A stretch of 64,000 bases of DNA from CALGLS01 sp047626155 (GCA_047626155.1 JBLHRR010000005.1:35500-99499); one strand, 5' to 3'. Shown: positions 51,428-60,893, counted from the stretch's first letter. Numbers and translations: made by a program. The notes: a model not told the origin generated them from the letters alone.

Positions 51428-52042
51428 ATGCCTGGAAAAGAGAAGGATACGGAGTCTAAAATTAAGGAAGCTGCACGGAAGGTTTTCCAAGAGAAAGGCT
51501 TTTCGGCAACAAAGACCCGCGATATTGCTGAAGAGGCCGGTATTAATCTGGCATTGCTCAACTATTATTTCCGCAGCAAAAAGAAACTGTTTGATCTTAT
51601 TATGCTCGAAACCTTACAGTCTTTCTTTGCGGGTCTGGTATCTGTTCTGGATAATGAGGAATCTTCTTTGAAAGAGAAAATGATAGCCATCGTTAACCAT
51701 TATATGGATCAATTATCCGAGAATCAGAACATGGCTCCGTTTATTCTAAACGCAATCCGTGAGAACCCTGATGATTATATCGCAAAAATTGGATTGTTAA
51801 ATCGTGCTAAAGGTTCTGTATTTATCAAGCAATTTCAAGAAGCAATTAAGAAGGGGGAGATCCCTCCGATTAATCCGTTACATTTTATGCTTAACCTCAT
51901 GGGCTTAATCGTTTTTCCGTTTATTGCTCAACCAATGATTTGCGTCGCTACCGGTATTCAAAAAGAATTGTTTTTTGAAATGATCCAGGAAAGGAGAAGG
52001 CTTATTCCATTGTGGATCGAGACGATGCTCAGTGTAAAATAA
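51428..52042 (+). CDS. TetR/AcrR-family repressor of the efflux operon
   Basis: 204 residues. N-terminal helix-turn-helix: IKEAARKVFQEKGFSATKTRDIAEEAG and NLALLNYYFRSKKKLFDLI (two parts), typical of the CecR/TetR group. The C-terminal ligand-binding part is helical. It precedes tolC by 38 bases and the full ABC exporter, the same order as E. coli cecR-ybhGFSR. The shared palindrome before this gene and before tolC suggests it represses both itself and the exporter and is released by a toxic ligand, not identified. Confidence 0.9.
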   Translation: MPGKEKDTESKIKEAARKVFQEKGFSATKTRDIAEEAGINLALLNYYFRSKKKLFDLIMLETLQSFFAGLVSVLDNEESSLKEKMIAIVNHYMDQLSENQNMAPFILNAIRENPDDYIAKIGLLNRAKGSVFIKQFQEAIKKGEIPPINPLHFMLNLMGLIVFPFIAQPMICVATGIQKELFFEMIQERRRLIPLWIETMLSVK

Positions 52043-52058
52043 TTTTTTTTGCCCATCA

Positions 52059-52076
52059 ATTAAACAAATGATTAAA
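52059..52076. promoter_or_regulatory. Candidate TetR operator upstream of tolC
   Basis: ATTAAACAAATGATTAAA; its reverse complement TTTAATCATTTGTTTAAT matches the site at 51334-51351 in all but two or three of 18 positions. It ends four bases before the tolC-like ATG. Confidence 0.6.
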
Positions 52077-52080
52077 ACAT

Positions 52081-53379
52081 ATGAATAATTTTAAATTGAA
52101 AATATCTAATCTTGTCCTATTCCCTTTAATATTGCTAGGCCTATCAGCAAATGGACAAAACTCTGAAGCCAGTCTAAAGGTTTCCTCCATTTCTATTGAG
52201 GAATGTTATCAGTGGTCAAGAGCAAATTATCCATTGATTAAGCAAATGGAAATCATTGAAAAAAGTACTCAATTCAATCTTTCAAGTGCTTCAAATGGCA
52301 ACTTACCTCAAATAAATCTAAACGGGCAAGCCACTTATCAATCAGCGGTTACGGAGTTGCCACTGGAAATTCCGAATATGGAAATTCCATCCATAAATAA
52401 AGACCAATACAAAATATATGGAGAGGTGTATCAGCCATTGACAAATTTTTCAAACGTCAAGGCCAGTAAAAAAATAATTAAAAACAATGGGGCAATAGAA
52501 AAACAAAAAGTGGAGGTGGATTTATACCAACTAAAAGAGCGGATCAATCAACTATATTTTGGAGTGTTGCTAATCAATGAAAAAATCGAACAGTTTGAAA
52601 TCATTCAAATCGATTTAGATAGCGCCTTAGCCAAGGTTGAAGCTGCGATTACTAATGGAACGGCAACGTTTACCGACAAGCAATTAATCAAGGTGGAGCG
52701 CATCTCAATAGATCAGCAGATCGAAGAAAACAAAGCGAACCAAAGTGCATTTTTTGAAATGCTTTCTACCCTTACGGGGAAAAGTATTAGTGAAGCGACC
52801 AATTTAATAAAGCCAATAGTTGATGGAAGTTCAACAACGATAAATAGACCTGAGCTTAAGTTCTTCAATCTTCAAAATCAAGCTATAGGTCTACAACAAG
52901 AACAGATAAATAATGGTCTCTTACCAAACGTCGGTCTATTTGTTCAGGGAGGTTATGGAAGGCCGGCTTTAAATTTTTTAAGTAATGATTTTGAACTCTA
53001 TTATATAGGAGGTGTAAAGTTTAATTGGAACTTATCTAAGTTTTATGGCCACAAAAAAGCGAAGCAAATTTTGGGTTTGACCTCTAATAAAATAGCAACA
53101 CAAAAAGAAGCATTTCTACTGAACACAAATCTGATTCAATCACAACAATCGGCAGAAATTACAAAGTATAATAAACTGATGGAGTCGGATATGGAAATAA
53201 TTAAAATAAGGGAAGAAGTATTGGAAGTAGCCAAAGTGCAGTTGAGCAATGGTTTAATTACGACCATTGATTATGTCAAATTTTTAAATGATGTAAATAG
53301 AGCTAGGCAAGTGCGGTTGCTTCATGAAACTCAACTTCTCTTAGCGAAATTTAATTTAAAAACAACAACAGGTAATTAG
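52081..53379 (+). CDS. TolC-family outer-membrane efflux protein
   Basis: 432 residues. Signal peptide (LVLFPLILLGLSANGQ), then long helices in two repeats typical of TolC (SIEECYQWSRANYPLIKQ; LKERINQLYFGVLLINEKIEQFEI; second half AKQILGLTSNKIATQKEAFLLN and VAKVQLSNGLITTIDYVKFLNDV). It forms the outer-membrane channel of the tripartite pump encoded by the next five genes. Length and pattern are normal. Confidence 0.88.
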   Translation: MNNFKLKISNLVLFPLILLGLSANGQNSEASLKVSSISIEECYQWSRANYPLIKQMEIIEKSTQFNLSSASNGNLPQINLNGQATYQSAVTELPLEIPNMEIPSINKDQYKIYGEVYQPLTNFSNVKASKKIIKNNGAIEKQKVEVDLYQLKERINQLYFGVLLINEKIEQFEIIQIDLDSALAKVEAAITNGTATFTDKQLIKVERISIDQQIEENKANQSAFFEMLSTLTGKSISEATNLIKPIVDGSSTTINRPELKFFNLQNQAIGLQQEQINNGLLPNVGLFVQGGYGRPALNFLSNDFELYYIGGVKFNWNLSKFYGHKKAKQILGLTSNKIATQKEAFLLNTNLIQSQQSAEITKYNKLMESDMEIIKIREEVLEVAKVQLSNGLITTIDYVKFLNDVNRARQVRLLHETQLLLAKFNLKTTTGN

Positions 53380-53412
53380 CCGTCAATAAATAGTACATAT
53401 AAAATTAGCAAA

Positions 53413-54399
53413 ATGAAAATCATAACAATAATTATACAAGTAGCTGTATTAGTCATTCTTCTAAGCTCCTGCGACAATACAAAAAAAGATTACGATGCCT
53501 CCGGAAGCTTCGAATCTATTGAACGAACTATAAGTGCTGAAGCGACCGGGAAGATTAAAACACTAAAGATTGAAGAAGGGCAGTTGCTAAAAGCAGGAGA
53601 TGTTATAGGGAGCATTGATGTAAGTAATCTTGCTATTCAAAGTGAGCAGGTAGAATCTTCTATTAAAGCGATTAATAAGAAAACCAATGACGCTTCCGCT
53701 CAAATAGTTATTCTGCAATCACAATTAAAAACACAAGAAGGGCAGACCGGCACTTTGCGGCAGCAACTTACTAATTTGGAAAAAGAGATAAATCGTTTTC
53801 AAAATTTAGTAAATGCCAATGCTGTTCCGCAAAAACAATTGGATGATTTGGTAGGCCAAAAATTAGTATTGCAAAAACAACTAGAGGCAACAAAAACGAA
53901 ATCAGAAGTAATTAATGCTCAAATGAAAGCAGCTAAGACCAATGTGAATATTCAGAATAGAGCAATTCTTAGTGAAGTAGAACCGAACCAAAAGAAATTG
54001 GAATTAATTCAGAAACAAATGAATGATGGAATAATAGTAAATGGATATAATGGTACTGTCACAAGTAAAATAGCTTACGATGGTGAATTTACTTCCATTG
54101 GTCGTCCGCTCTATAAAATAGCCGATTTATCAAACATTATTTTAAGAGTATATGTCTCTGGAAATCAATTGCCACAGATAAAACTTAATCAGGAAGTCAT
54201 AGTACAAACGGACGATGGAGCTGGTGGGTTCAAAGAAACAAAAGGCGTCATTTCCTGGATTAGTAGCAAAGCGGAATTTACTCCAAAAACAATTCAGACA
54301 AAAGATGAAAGAGCAAATCTCGTCTATGCCATCAAGGTCAACGTACGAAATGATGGAAGCTACAAAATGGGTATGTATGGCGAAATAAAATTTCTTTAA
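53413..54399 (+). CDS. HlyD/YbhG-type membrane fusion lipoprotein
   Basis: 328 residues. Lipoprotein signal ending V-I-L-L-S-S-C. Then a barrel-sandwich half (ISAEATGKIKTLKIEEGQLLKAGDVIGSID), a long coiled-coil hairpin (about 75-200) and the second half (IVNGYNGTVTSKIAYDGEFTSIGRPLYKIAD) plus beta-barrel. It links the ABC transporter in the inner membrane with the TolC channel. One base separates its stop from the first ATPase start. Confidence 0.92.
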   Translation: MKIITIIIQVAVLVILLSSCDNTKKDYDASGSFESIERTISAEATGKIKTLKIEEGQLLKAGDVIGSIDVSNLAIQSEQVESSIKAINKKTNDASAQIVILQSQLKTQEGQTGTLRQQLTNLEKEINRFQNLVNANAVPQKQLDDLVGQKLVLQKQLEATKTKSEVINAQMKAAKTNVNIQNRAILSEVEPNQKKLELIQKQMNDGIIVNGYNGTVTSKIAYDGEFTSIGRPLYKIADLSNIILRVYVSGNQLPQIKLNQEVIVQTDDGAGGFKETKGVISWISSKAEFTPKTIQTKDERANLVYAIKVNVRNDGSYKMGMYGEIKFL

Positions 54400-54400
54400 A

Positions 54401-55330
54401 ATGACAGACGTAATCGTTCAAAATATATCCAAAACCTATAACAAAGGAACGGTCCAGGCATTGACCGATATTTCTTTTTCTGTAGAAAAAGGAGAACTGT
54501 TTGGGCTCATTGGTCCTGATGGTGCTGGAAAAACAACCCTGTTTAGAATCCTGACTACACTACTGTTAGCAGATAGTGGTACTGCTTCTGTAAATGGCTC
54601 AGATGTGGTAAAAGACTATAAAGCCATTCGGAGCAAGGTCGGATATATGCCAGGGAAATTTTCCCTCTATCAGGATCTTTCCGTAGAAGAAAATTTGAAT
54701 TTCTTTGCTTCTATCTTTAATACAACGGTAAAGGAAAATTACGATTTAATTAAAGACATATACATTCAGTTAGAGCCATTTAAAACTCGTAGAGCAGGCA
54801 ACTTGTCTGGAGGGATGAAACAAAAATTAGCTTTGTGTTGTGCTTTAATACACAGACCTTCCGTCCTTTTTTTAGATGAACCAACGACGGGGGTAGATAC
54901 TGTTTCCCGTAAAGAATTTTGGGATATGCTGAAGCTATTAAAAAAGGAAGGAATTACGATTTTAGTTTCTACACCTTATATGGATGAAGCAAATCTTTGT
55001 GAACGAATTGCATTGATACAAAAAGGAAAAATACTGTCTATTAATACACCTCAGAAAATAGTACAGGAATACCCAGATCAATTGTACGCTGTAAAGTCAG
55101 ACCAAATGAGTGAACTGCTTAAAGAATTAAGAGCGAATGAAATGATAAAATCAGCTTTCTCATTTGGGGAATATCACCATGTCTCATTCACAGAAAATTA
55201 TAGCGACGATCCCTTAAGTAAATCTTTTTTAAGTGGCAAAGATGTTAATAACATAGAAATAAAAAACATTACTCCTACGGTAGAAGATTGTTTTATTCAC
55301 CTAATGTCTAAAGAAGAGGCCTATGAATAA
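54401..55330 (+). CDS. ABC transporter ATP-binding protein (YbhF first-half type)
   Basis: 309 residues. Walker A GPDGAGKTT, Q-loop region, signature LSGGMKQKLALCCAL, Walker B VLFLDEPTTGVD, and the H-loop region (STPYMDEANLC), where the usual switch His appears as Pro-Tyr after Thr. The C-terminal 90 residues form a tail found in ABC-2 exporters. It is half of the E. coli YbhF double-ATPase, which is split in two genes here. Its end overlaps the next gene by eight bases. Confidence 0.92.
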   Translation: MTDVIVQNISKTYNKGTVQALTDISFSVEKGELFGLIGPDGAGKTTLFRILTTLLLADSGTASVNGSDVVKDYKAIRSKVGYMPGKFSLYQDLSVEENLNFFASIFNTTVKENYDLIKDIYIQLEPFKTRRAGNLSGGMKQKLALCCALIHRPSVLFLDEPTTGVDTVSRKEFWDMLKLLKKEGITILVSTPYMDEANLCERIALIQKGKILSINTPQKIVQEYPDQLYAVKSDQMSELLKELRANEMIKSAFSFGEYHHVSFTENYSDDPLSKSFLSGKDVNNIEIKNITPTVEDCFIHLMSKEEAYE

Positions 55331-56063
55331 TGAAGCTGTAATTACAACAAAGAATCTCACTAAAAAATTTGGAGATTTCACTGCGGTAGATCGTATTTCT
55401 TTTGAAGTATATAAAGGAGAAATATTTGGTTTCCTAGGCGCAAACGGAGCAGGGAAAACAACAGCTATGCGAATGTTATGCGGTCTATCTAAGCCCTCCT
55501 CAGGAGAAGCGAACATAGCCGGATTCGATGTCTATAAAAAAACCGAAAAAATAAAATCGAATATTGGGTACATGAGTCAAAAATTTTCTTTGTATGAAGA
55601 TTTAACCATCAAAGAAAACATCAACTTCTTTGGAGGAATTTATGGCTTGTCAGATAGAGAACTGAAAGAACAATCCGGCTTATTGATAGATAGATTGGGA
55701 CTGGAAAAAAATGCCAATAAATTAGTTGGTGAATTGCCCTTAGGTTGGAAACAGAAATTAGCATTTTCAGTAGCGATCATTCACAAGCCATCTATTGTTT
55801 TTTTGGATGAACCTACCGGTGGGGTAGATCCAATTACGAGGCGGCAATTTTGGGATTTAATTTATCAAGCTGCAGAAAATGGAATAACAGTATTTGTAAC
55901 AACGCACTATATGGATGAAGCAGAATATTGCAATCGGGTTTCTATGATGGTCGATGGCAAAATAGCTGCACTGGATTCCCCTCATAATTTGAAGCAACAA
56001 TTCGACGCGAAGACCATGGATGATGTTTTTTATTATTTGGCAAGACAGGCAAAAAGAAAATAA
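55323..56063 (+). CDS. ABC transporter ATP-binding protein (YbhF second-half type)
   Basis: 246 residues. Walker A GANGAGKTT, Walker B IVFLDEPTGGVD, H-loop VTTHYMDEA. The signature motif reads ELPLGWKQKLAF instead of LSGG, as in the second half of E. coli YbhF, so this subunit forms one weakened and one complete ATP site with its partner. The start overlaps the first ATPase gene by eight bases, indicating translational coupling and a heterodimer. Confidence 0.92.
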   Translation: MNNEAVITTKNLTKKFGDFTAVDRISFEVYKGEIFGFLGANGAGKTTAMRMLCGLSKPSSGEANIAGFDVYKKTEKIKSNIGYMSQKFSLYEDLTIKENINFFGGIYGLSDRELKEQSGLLIDRLGLEKNANKLVGELPLGWKQKLAFSVAIIHKPSIVFLDEPTGGVDPITRRQFWDLIYQAAENGITVFVTTHYMDEAEYCNRVSMMVDGKIAALDSPHNLKQQFDAKTMDDVFYYLARQAKRK

Positions 56064-56070
56064 ACCAATT

Positions 56071-57177
56071 ATGAAGCAATTGCTCATTTTTATTCGAAAA
56101 GAATTCCGGCATGTATTCCGAGATAATAAAACTTTATTAATGCTATTTGGTTTGCCCATAGCACAGATTGTCTTATTCGGATTCGCCTTGACCAATGAAA
56201 TTAAAAATTCCAAAATTGTAATCTGTGATTACGCCCAGGATGTTGCTTCCGCACAAATCACTGAAAGAATAGCAAGTTCTAAAAATTTTGAAATCAAGAG
56301 AAGCATTATTGATAGAGAACAAATTGAGGAATCATTTAAAGAGGGGGATGTAAAGTTAGTGGTAGTATTTCCTGCCAATTTTAATAAGGATCTGAATCGT
56401 TTTAATAAAGCACAGATACAAGTCATAGCAGATGCATCTGACCCTAACACCGCATCTACACTTACGAATTATGTGCGCTCAATAGTAAAGGGTTACCAGC
56501 AAGAATTAAATAGGGGATCAGGTGGTGGGCTGAAAATTATCCCTGAAGTTAGGATGCTTTATAACCCAGAATTAAAAGGAGCAACCAATTTTGTTCCTGG
56601 TGTGATGGCATTGGTTTTACTATTGGTATGTGTTTTAATGACCTCGGTTTCTATTGTAAAAGAAAAAGAAAAGGGAACGATGGAAATACTTTTGGTTTCG
56701 CCAATGAATCCATTTGTTGTTATTTTTGCTAAAGCAGTACCTTATTTTTTTCTATCACTTATCAACCTTACGGTTATTTTATTAATGAGTATTTTTTTAT
56801 TAGAAATGCCAATGAATGGAAGCCTTCTCCTATTGTATTTTGTGAGTAGTATCCTCATTTTATGTGCGTTGTCATTGGGCCTACTTATATCTAATGTCAC
56901 AGATACGCAGCAAGCCGCCATGCTGATTTCCTTAATGGCGATGCTACTGCCGACCGTTCTGCTTTCTGGGTTTATGTTCCCCTTGGAGAATATGCCACTG
57001 CCTTTACAGTGGGTTGCTAACATCCTCCCTTCTAAATGGTATTATATCATTGTGAAATCCATTATGATAAAAGGCTTAGGAATTATGAGTATTTGGAAAG
57101 AGACCTTAATTCTATCAATGATGACTTTAGGTTTGCTTTTTATTAGCTTTAAAAAATTCAATATCAGACTACAATGA
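56071..57177 (+). CDS. ABC-2 type permease (YbhS-like)
   Basis: 368 residues from the ATG at 56071, eight bases after the previous stop; an in-frame start at 56020 would overlap the ATPase gene and add a non-membrane extension. The N-terminal RKEFRHVFRDNKTLLMLF helix, a large periplasmic domain (about 45-170) and five C-terminal helices with KEKEKGTMEILLVSPM match ABC-2 permeases such as YbhS. Forms a heterodimer with the next gene product. Confidence 0.9.
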   Translation: MKQLLIFIRKEFRHVFRDNKTLLMLFGLPIAQIVLFGFALTNEIKNSKIVICDYAQDVASAQITERIASSKNFEIKRSIIDREQIEESFKEGDVKLVVVFPANFNKDLNRFNKAQIQVIADASDPNTASTLTNYVRSIVKGYQQELNRGSGGGLKIIPEVRMLYNPELKGATNFVPGVMALVLLLVCVLMTSVSIVKEKEKGTMEILLVSPMNPFVVIFAKAVPYFFLSLINLTVILLMSIFLLEMPMNGSLLLLYFVSSILILCALSLGLLISNVTDTQQAAMLISLMAMLLPTVLLSGFMFPLENMPLPLQWVANILPSKWYYIIVKSIMIKGLGIMSIWKETLILSMMTLGLLFISFKKFNIRLQ

Positions 57178-58295
57178 GAATATTAAAAATTTTACTGATA
57201 AAAGAGTTCAAACAAATATTCAGGAATAAGACATTACTTCCTTTGATTTTTGTATTGCCTATTATTCAACTTTTAATCATGCCCTTAGCGGCAGATTATG
57301 AAGTTAAGAATATTAATATTTCAATTGTTGACAATGATCAGTCGACTTATTCTAAAGAATTAACTTCAAAGGTTTTGGCTTCAGGGTATTTTCAATTAGT
57401 GGGTTATACTCATTCATTTAATGAAGCATTTACACAAATAGAATTGGATGAAGCTGATTTGATTTTAGAGATACCGCAGCACTTTGAACACAACTTGTCT
57501 CGCAACGGATTTGAAAAATTATTTATAGCGGTCAATGCCATAAACGGAACGAAAGCAAATCTGGGGGGGTCTTATCTTAGTTCCATTATTGGAGATTTTA
57601 ATCAGCAGATAAATACCCAATTTATTAATCGTAATACAGGAGCCACCTTTAAAAACATTGAAGTGACCTCCCTCAATTGGTTCAACCCTTATTTGAATTA
57701 TAAAGTATTTATGGTCCCTGCTATTTTGGTCATATTAGTGACGATGGTTGGTGCATATATGTGCGGGTTGAATATTGTAAAAGAAAAAGAAGTTGGGACC
57801 ATTGAGCAAATTAATGTATCGCCGATAAAAAAGCACCATTATATTTTAGGTAAACTTATTCCGTTTTGGATTATTGGGCTGTTCGTATTTAGCATCGGTT
57901 TCTTTCTCGTTTCCTGGTTGATTTATGGAATAGTGCCGATTGGAAATATAGCATTGCTTTATGCTTATTTAGCATTATTCCTGATTGCGATTCTTGGATT
58001 TGGTTTGCTGGTTTCAACTTATTCAGAAACGCAACAACAAGCGATGTCCATTTCTTTTTTCTTTATGATGATCTTTATTCTGATGAGCGGATTATTCACA
58101 TCAATAGATGCCATGCCTGGGTGGGCACAAAAAATTGCTTACGCGAACCCTGTAACTTACTTTATAGAAGTTATGAGAATGGTTGTCTTAAAAGGAAGTG
58201 GCTTGAAGCATATTTCAAAGCATATTTTTATTATGATTGGATTTGCCATTTTATTTAATAGTTGGGCGATTTTTAATTATCGTAAAACAACATAA
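57174..58295 (+). CDS. ABC-2 type permease (YbhR-like)
   Basis: 373 residues. Same layout as its neighbour: KEFKQIFRNKTLLPLIFVLP at the N-terminus, large external domain, KEKEVGTIEQINVSPI, and C-terminal helices with ETQQQAMSISFFFMMIFILMS (part). Its ATG overlaps the previous stop (ATGA). Last gene of the efflux operon; convergent with the MATE gene only 14 bases away, with no visible terminator in between. Confidence 0.9.
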   Translation: MRILKILLIKEFKQIFRNKTLLPLIFVLPIIQLLIMPLAADYEVKNINISIVDNDQSTYSKELTSKVLASGYFQLVGYTHSFNEAFTQIELDEADLILEIPQHFEHNLSRNGFEKLFIAVNAINGTKANLGGSYLSSIIGDFNQQINTQFINRNTGATFKNIEVTSLNWFNPYLNYKVFMVPAILVILVTMVGAYMCGLNIVKEKEVGTIEQINVSPIKKHHYILGKLIPFWIIGLFVFSIGFFLVSWLIYGIVPIGNIALLYAYLALFLIAILGFGLLVSTYSETQQQAMSISFFFMMIFILMSGLFTSIDAMPGWAQKIAYANPVTYFIEVMRMVVLKGSGLKHISKHIFIMIGFAILFNSWAIFNYRKTT

Positions 58296-58309
58296 ATTTA
58301 AAACAATCA

Positions 58310-59650
58310 CTACCCCAAATTCAACCGCATCTCCCGCCTCAAAAAATACCAAGTCAAAGCAGTAGATAAAAAATCCGCAATCGGAAAAGAAATCCAGACC
58401 CCAAGCAAACCAAAGTAACTTGGTAGAATCAAAATTAGCGGAATTAGAAAAAATCCTTGTTTGGAAAGACTAAGGAAAAGAGCTGGCTTTGCCTTACCTA
58501 TAGATTGGAAAAATGAAGAACCGATCATTTGTATCGCGATCAGCGGCGTAACCGCAAAAACAATTCGTAGCGCATTCGGCGTTTGTCGAATGATGTCCGC
58601 ATCGCTGGTGAAAACCCGAACGATTTGACTCGGGAAAACCATGATGAGGATAAACACAAGTATGGCCAAGCTCGTGGCATAAATAATAGATTTATTGATC
58701 GTTTCTTTTACCCGTTTGAAATTATTCGCACCATAATTATAACCGGCTATTGGTTGATACCCTTGAGCAATACCCATGACTGGGAATAATGCAAACATCA
58801 GCATTCTACTAATAATACCATAAGCCGCTAGTGCAGCTCCTCCTCCATAAGCCACTAAAGTATTATTTAAAATAATAGACAAAACACTAATCACTCCCTG
58901 GCGCGCTAAAGTCACCCCACCCAAAGAACCAATTTCTTTTACAATGGGCCACTCCAAGCGAAGACATTTTAATTTGATTTTTAACTCCGTATTCTTAGAA
59001 GTGAAAAACCAAGAGACGAATAGGAAGGAACAGGCGTAAGAAATGGCTGTCGCCCAGGCAGCTCCCGCCATTCCGCCATCATAGACAACGATGAGAATAT
59101 AATCCAACACTAAGTTTACAATAGAAGGAACGATGAGCGCAATCATAGAAAACATCGGCTTACCCTCGGCTCGGATGATTGGATTCGCGACCATGACCAT
59201 CGCTAGAAAAGGAGCGGAAGCTATTACGATTGTATAATAGATACGTGCCGGTTCGATGACTTCTCCTTTTGCACCAAATAAAGCCAATGCCTGATCTTTA
59301 AAAACCAAACCGAGCATTGCCAATAGAACAGACAAACCCAGAGACAGGATCAGCTGATTCCCAAAGGTACGATGTGCTTTTGCTGGATTATTAGCGCCAA
59401 AGGCTCTTGAGATTATGGAAGCACCACCTATCCCTATCGCCATACCTACCGAAGCAATGAAAAAGACAATGGGCAACACAACTGTGATTACTGCAATGGC
59501 AATCGCTCCTATATAATTACCAACAAAAATAGTATCGACAATCATATTCAGCGACATCACCAAAATACCAATGGCCGCCGGAACAGATTGTGCAATGATT
59601 AATTGGGAGATTGGTTTTGTACCTAAATCTTCGGACGCATTCTTCGACAT
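58310..59650 (-). CDS. MATE-family multidrug efflux transporter
   Basis: 446 residues with 12 membrane helices. Hallmarks: KPISQLIIAQSVPAAIGIL, DTIFVGNYIGAIAIA, GIGGASIISRAFGANN and, in the second half, GYQPIAGYNYGANNFKRV. It exports cationic drugs or toxic compounds in exchange for Na+ or H+. Length is normal. The start region is preceded by a cluster of hairpins (59692-59768) which would lie in its leader. The pairing with the adjacent ABC exporter suggests a detoxification locus. Confidence 0.92.
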   Translation of the reverse strand: MSKNASEDLGTKPISQLIIAQSVPAAIGILVMSLNMIVDTIFVGNYIGAIAIAVITVVLPIVFFIASVGMAIGIGGASIISRAFGANNPAKAHRTFGNQLILSLGLSVLLAMLGLVFKDQALALFGAKGEVIEPARIYYTIVIASAPFLAMVMVANPIIRAEGKPMFSMIALIVPSIVNLVLDYILIVVYDGGMAGAAWATAISYACSFLFVSWFFTSKNTELKIKLKCLRLEWPIVKEIGSLGGVTLARQGVISVLSIILNNTLVAYGGGAALAAYGIISRMLMFALFPVMGIAQGYQPIAGYNYGANNFKRVKETINKSIIYATSLAILVFILIMVFPSQIVRVFTSDADIIRQTPNALRIVFAVTPLIAIQMIGSSFFQSIGKAKPALFLSLSKQGFFLIPLILILPSYFGLLGVWISFPIADFLSTALTWYFLRREMRLNLG

Positions 59651-59721
59651 CTATTCTTTTTTGTGAAACTGTTCAGCGTACCGGATGGTGTGACCCCGAT
59701 GGGGTCGAAAAAACGGTTTTC

Positions 59722-59768
59722 ATATCTAACCTACTATGACCGCAGAGCGGTCACCGTAGGTTAGATAT
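59722..59768. repeat. Perfect two-level hairpin
   Basis: Outer arms ATATCTAACCTAC and GTAGGTTAGATAT (13 bp) enclose inner arms GACCGC and GCGGTC around AGA. It contains the same GACCGCAGAGCGGTC core as the repeats at 46977 and 59788. Confidence 0.7.
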
Positions 59769-59787
59769 AAATTAATCTTTGTTTTCG

Positions 59788-59850
59788 ACCGCAGAGCGGT
59801 CGCACCTTCATTTACTTCTGAATAATTACCTTTTTTTAAAACTTGTATTA
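59788..59850 (+). repeat. Dispersed repeat, ACCGCAGAGCGGTCGCACC family, copy B
   Basis: Same order of elements as 46977-47040: hairpin, CGCACCTTCATTTACTTC, then T-rich end. Confidence 0.7.
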
Positions 59851-60080
59851 TCTCCAATTCTAGGAGATTTTGACCTTAACTAGCCCTATTTAACAGCAAA
59901 GTGGAGCTACTGTTTCCCAATCACTATTATTTTTTTTGACTTAAAGGTAGGTCTTTTCGCAACTCGGTTGTATTTATATCGAATGCAGCTTAGGAAGCCT
60001 TTTTTACAAACATCAAAATTCAATACATGGAATAACTCAACATTTTAATTTCATTTATAAACTTCTAAAATCAAACCATC

Positions 60081-60761
60081 ATGTTGAAGAACATTTTAAA
60101 TTTTTCATTTGTATTTACATTATTTTCATTAACTTTTTTTACGTCTTGCGACAAAGACTCAGACGGTCTGTCCGCAGAGACAACAACAGAAGCATTTACA
60201 ACCAGCACCATGGCTGCGATCCAAAGAGAGGCCAGCGCAGGACCGGAGGGTTGTTTTGAATTTGTATTCCCCATTACCATTGAGTTTGCCGATGCTACTT
60301 CACAGACCTTGAATGACTACGTTGAACTGAAAGCGGCTATCTTAGCCTGGAAAGAAGCGAACCCGGATGCAACGGAGCGTCCCAATTTAGTTTTCCCATT
60401 GGAAGTCATTTCTCAAGATGGAGAAGTCCTTTCAGTAACGGACAGAGAAGAATTAAGAGCACTGAAAAGAGCTTGTCGTAATGGAAATAACGGGCATGGG
60501 AAATGCAAAAGACCTTGCTTCAATATTCTCTTTCCAATCACCATTTCTTTCCCTGATGGAACAACTGCAGAAGCCGCAGACCGACTTGCTTTGAAGACTT
60601 TGGTTAGAGCCTGGAAGGAAGCAAACCCTGATGCGACGGAACGACCAGTGATTGTTTTTCCAATTGAAGTAGAGATGAAAGCGGATGGTAGTATTGTGGA
60701 AGTAGCCGATAAAGAGGCTTTAAAAATCTTGAAAGAAAGCTGTCAGGATGATGAAGAGTAA
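60081..60761 (+). CDS. Lipoprotein with two copies of an unknown Cys-bounded domain
   Basis: 226 residues. The lipoprotein signal ends F-F-T-S-C (Cys23). Residues 58-132 and 146-221 are two copies of one domain, each opening with C-F-(E/N)-(F/I)-x-FPITI and closing with a Cys; both contain AWKEANPDATERP (89-101 and 177-189) and a (V/I)VFP(L/I)EV strand. The two Cys of each copy may form a disulfide. The domain occurs in Bacteroidota surface lipoproteins but I know of no function. The coding DNA of the two copies has diverged at third positions although the core motif is identical, so it is kept by selection. A good terminator follows. Confidence 0.7.
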   Translation: MLKNILNFSFVFTLFSLTFFTSCDKDSDGLSAETTTEAFTTSTMAAIQREASAGPEGCFEFVFPITIEFADATSQTLNDYVELKAAILAWKEANPDATERPNLVFPLEVISQDGEVLSVTDREELRALKRACRNGNNGHGKCKRPCFNILFPITISFPDGTTAEAADRLALKTLVRAWKEANPDATERPVIVFPIEVEMKADGSIVEVADKEALKILKESCQDDEE

Positions 60762-60833
60762 TAAAAAAGCATTGGTCTAAATCATATTGAGTTTATAAAG
60801 TATCAATAGAATGTTAATAGGCCATATTTAAAT

Positions 60834-60879
60834 AAAAAACCCGGTAGGATTATTTTCCTTCCGGGTTTTATGTTTTTTT
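60834..60879 (+). terminator. Rho-independent terminator
   Basis: AAAACCCGG and CCGGGTTTT with an inner AGGA/TCCT and a T-run. It ends the two-repeat lipoprotein gene. Confidence 0.8.
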
Positions 60880-60893
60880 AAATCAGAAAATTA

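Larger units (their letters stand above)
59651..60080. other. Intergenic region rich in palindromes
   Basis: Contains GACCCC-GAT-GGGGTC (59692-59706), the large hairpin at 59722-59768 and the repeat at 59788-59850. No gene is visible. Confidence 0.5.
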
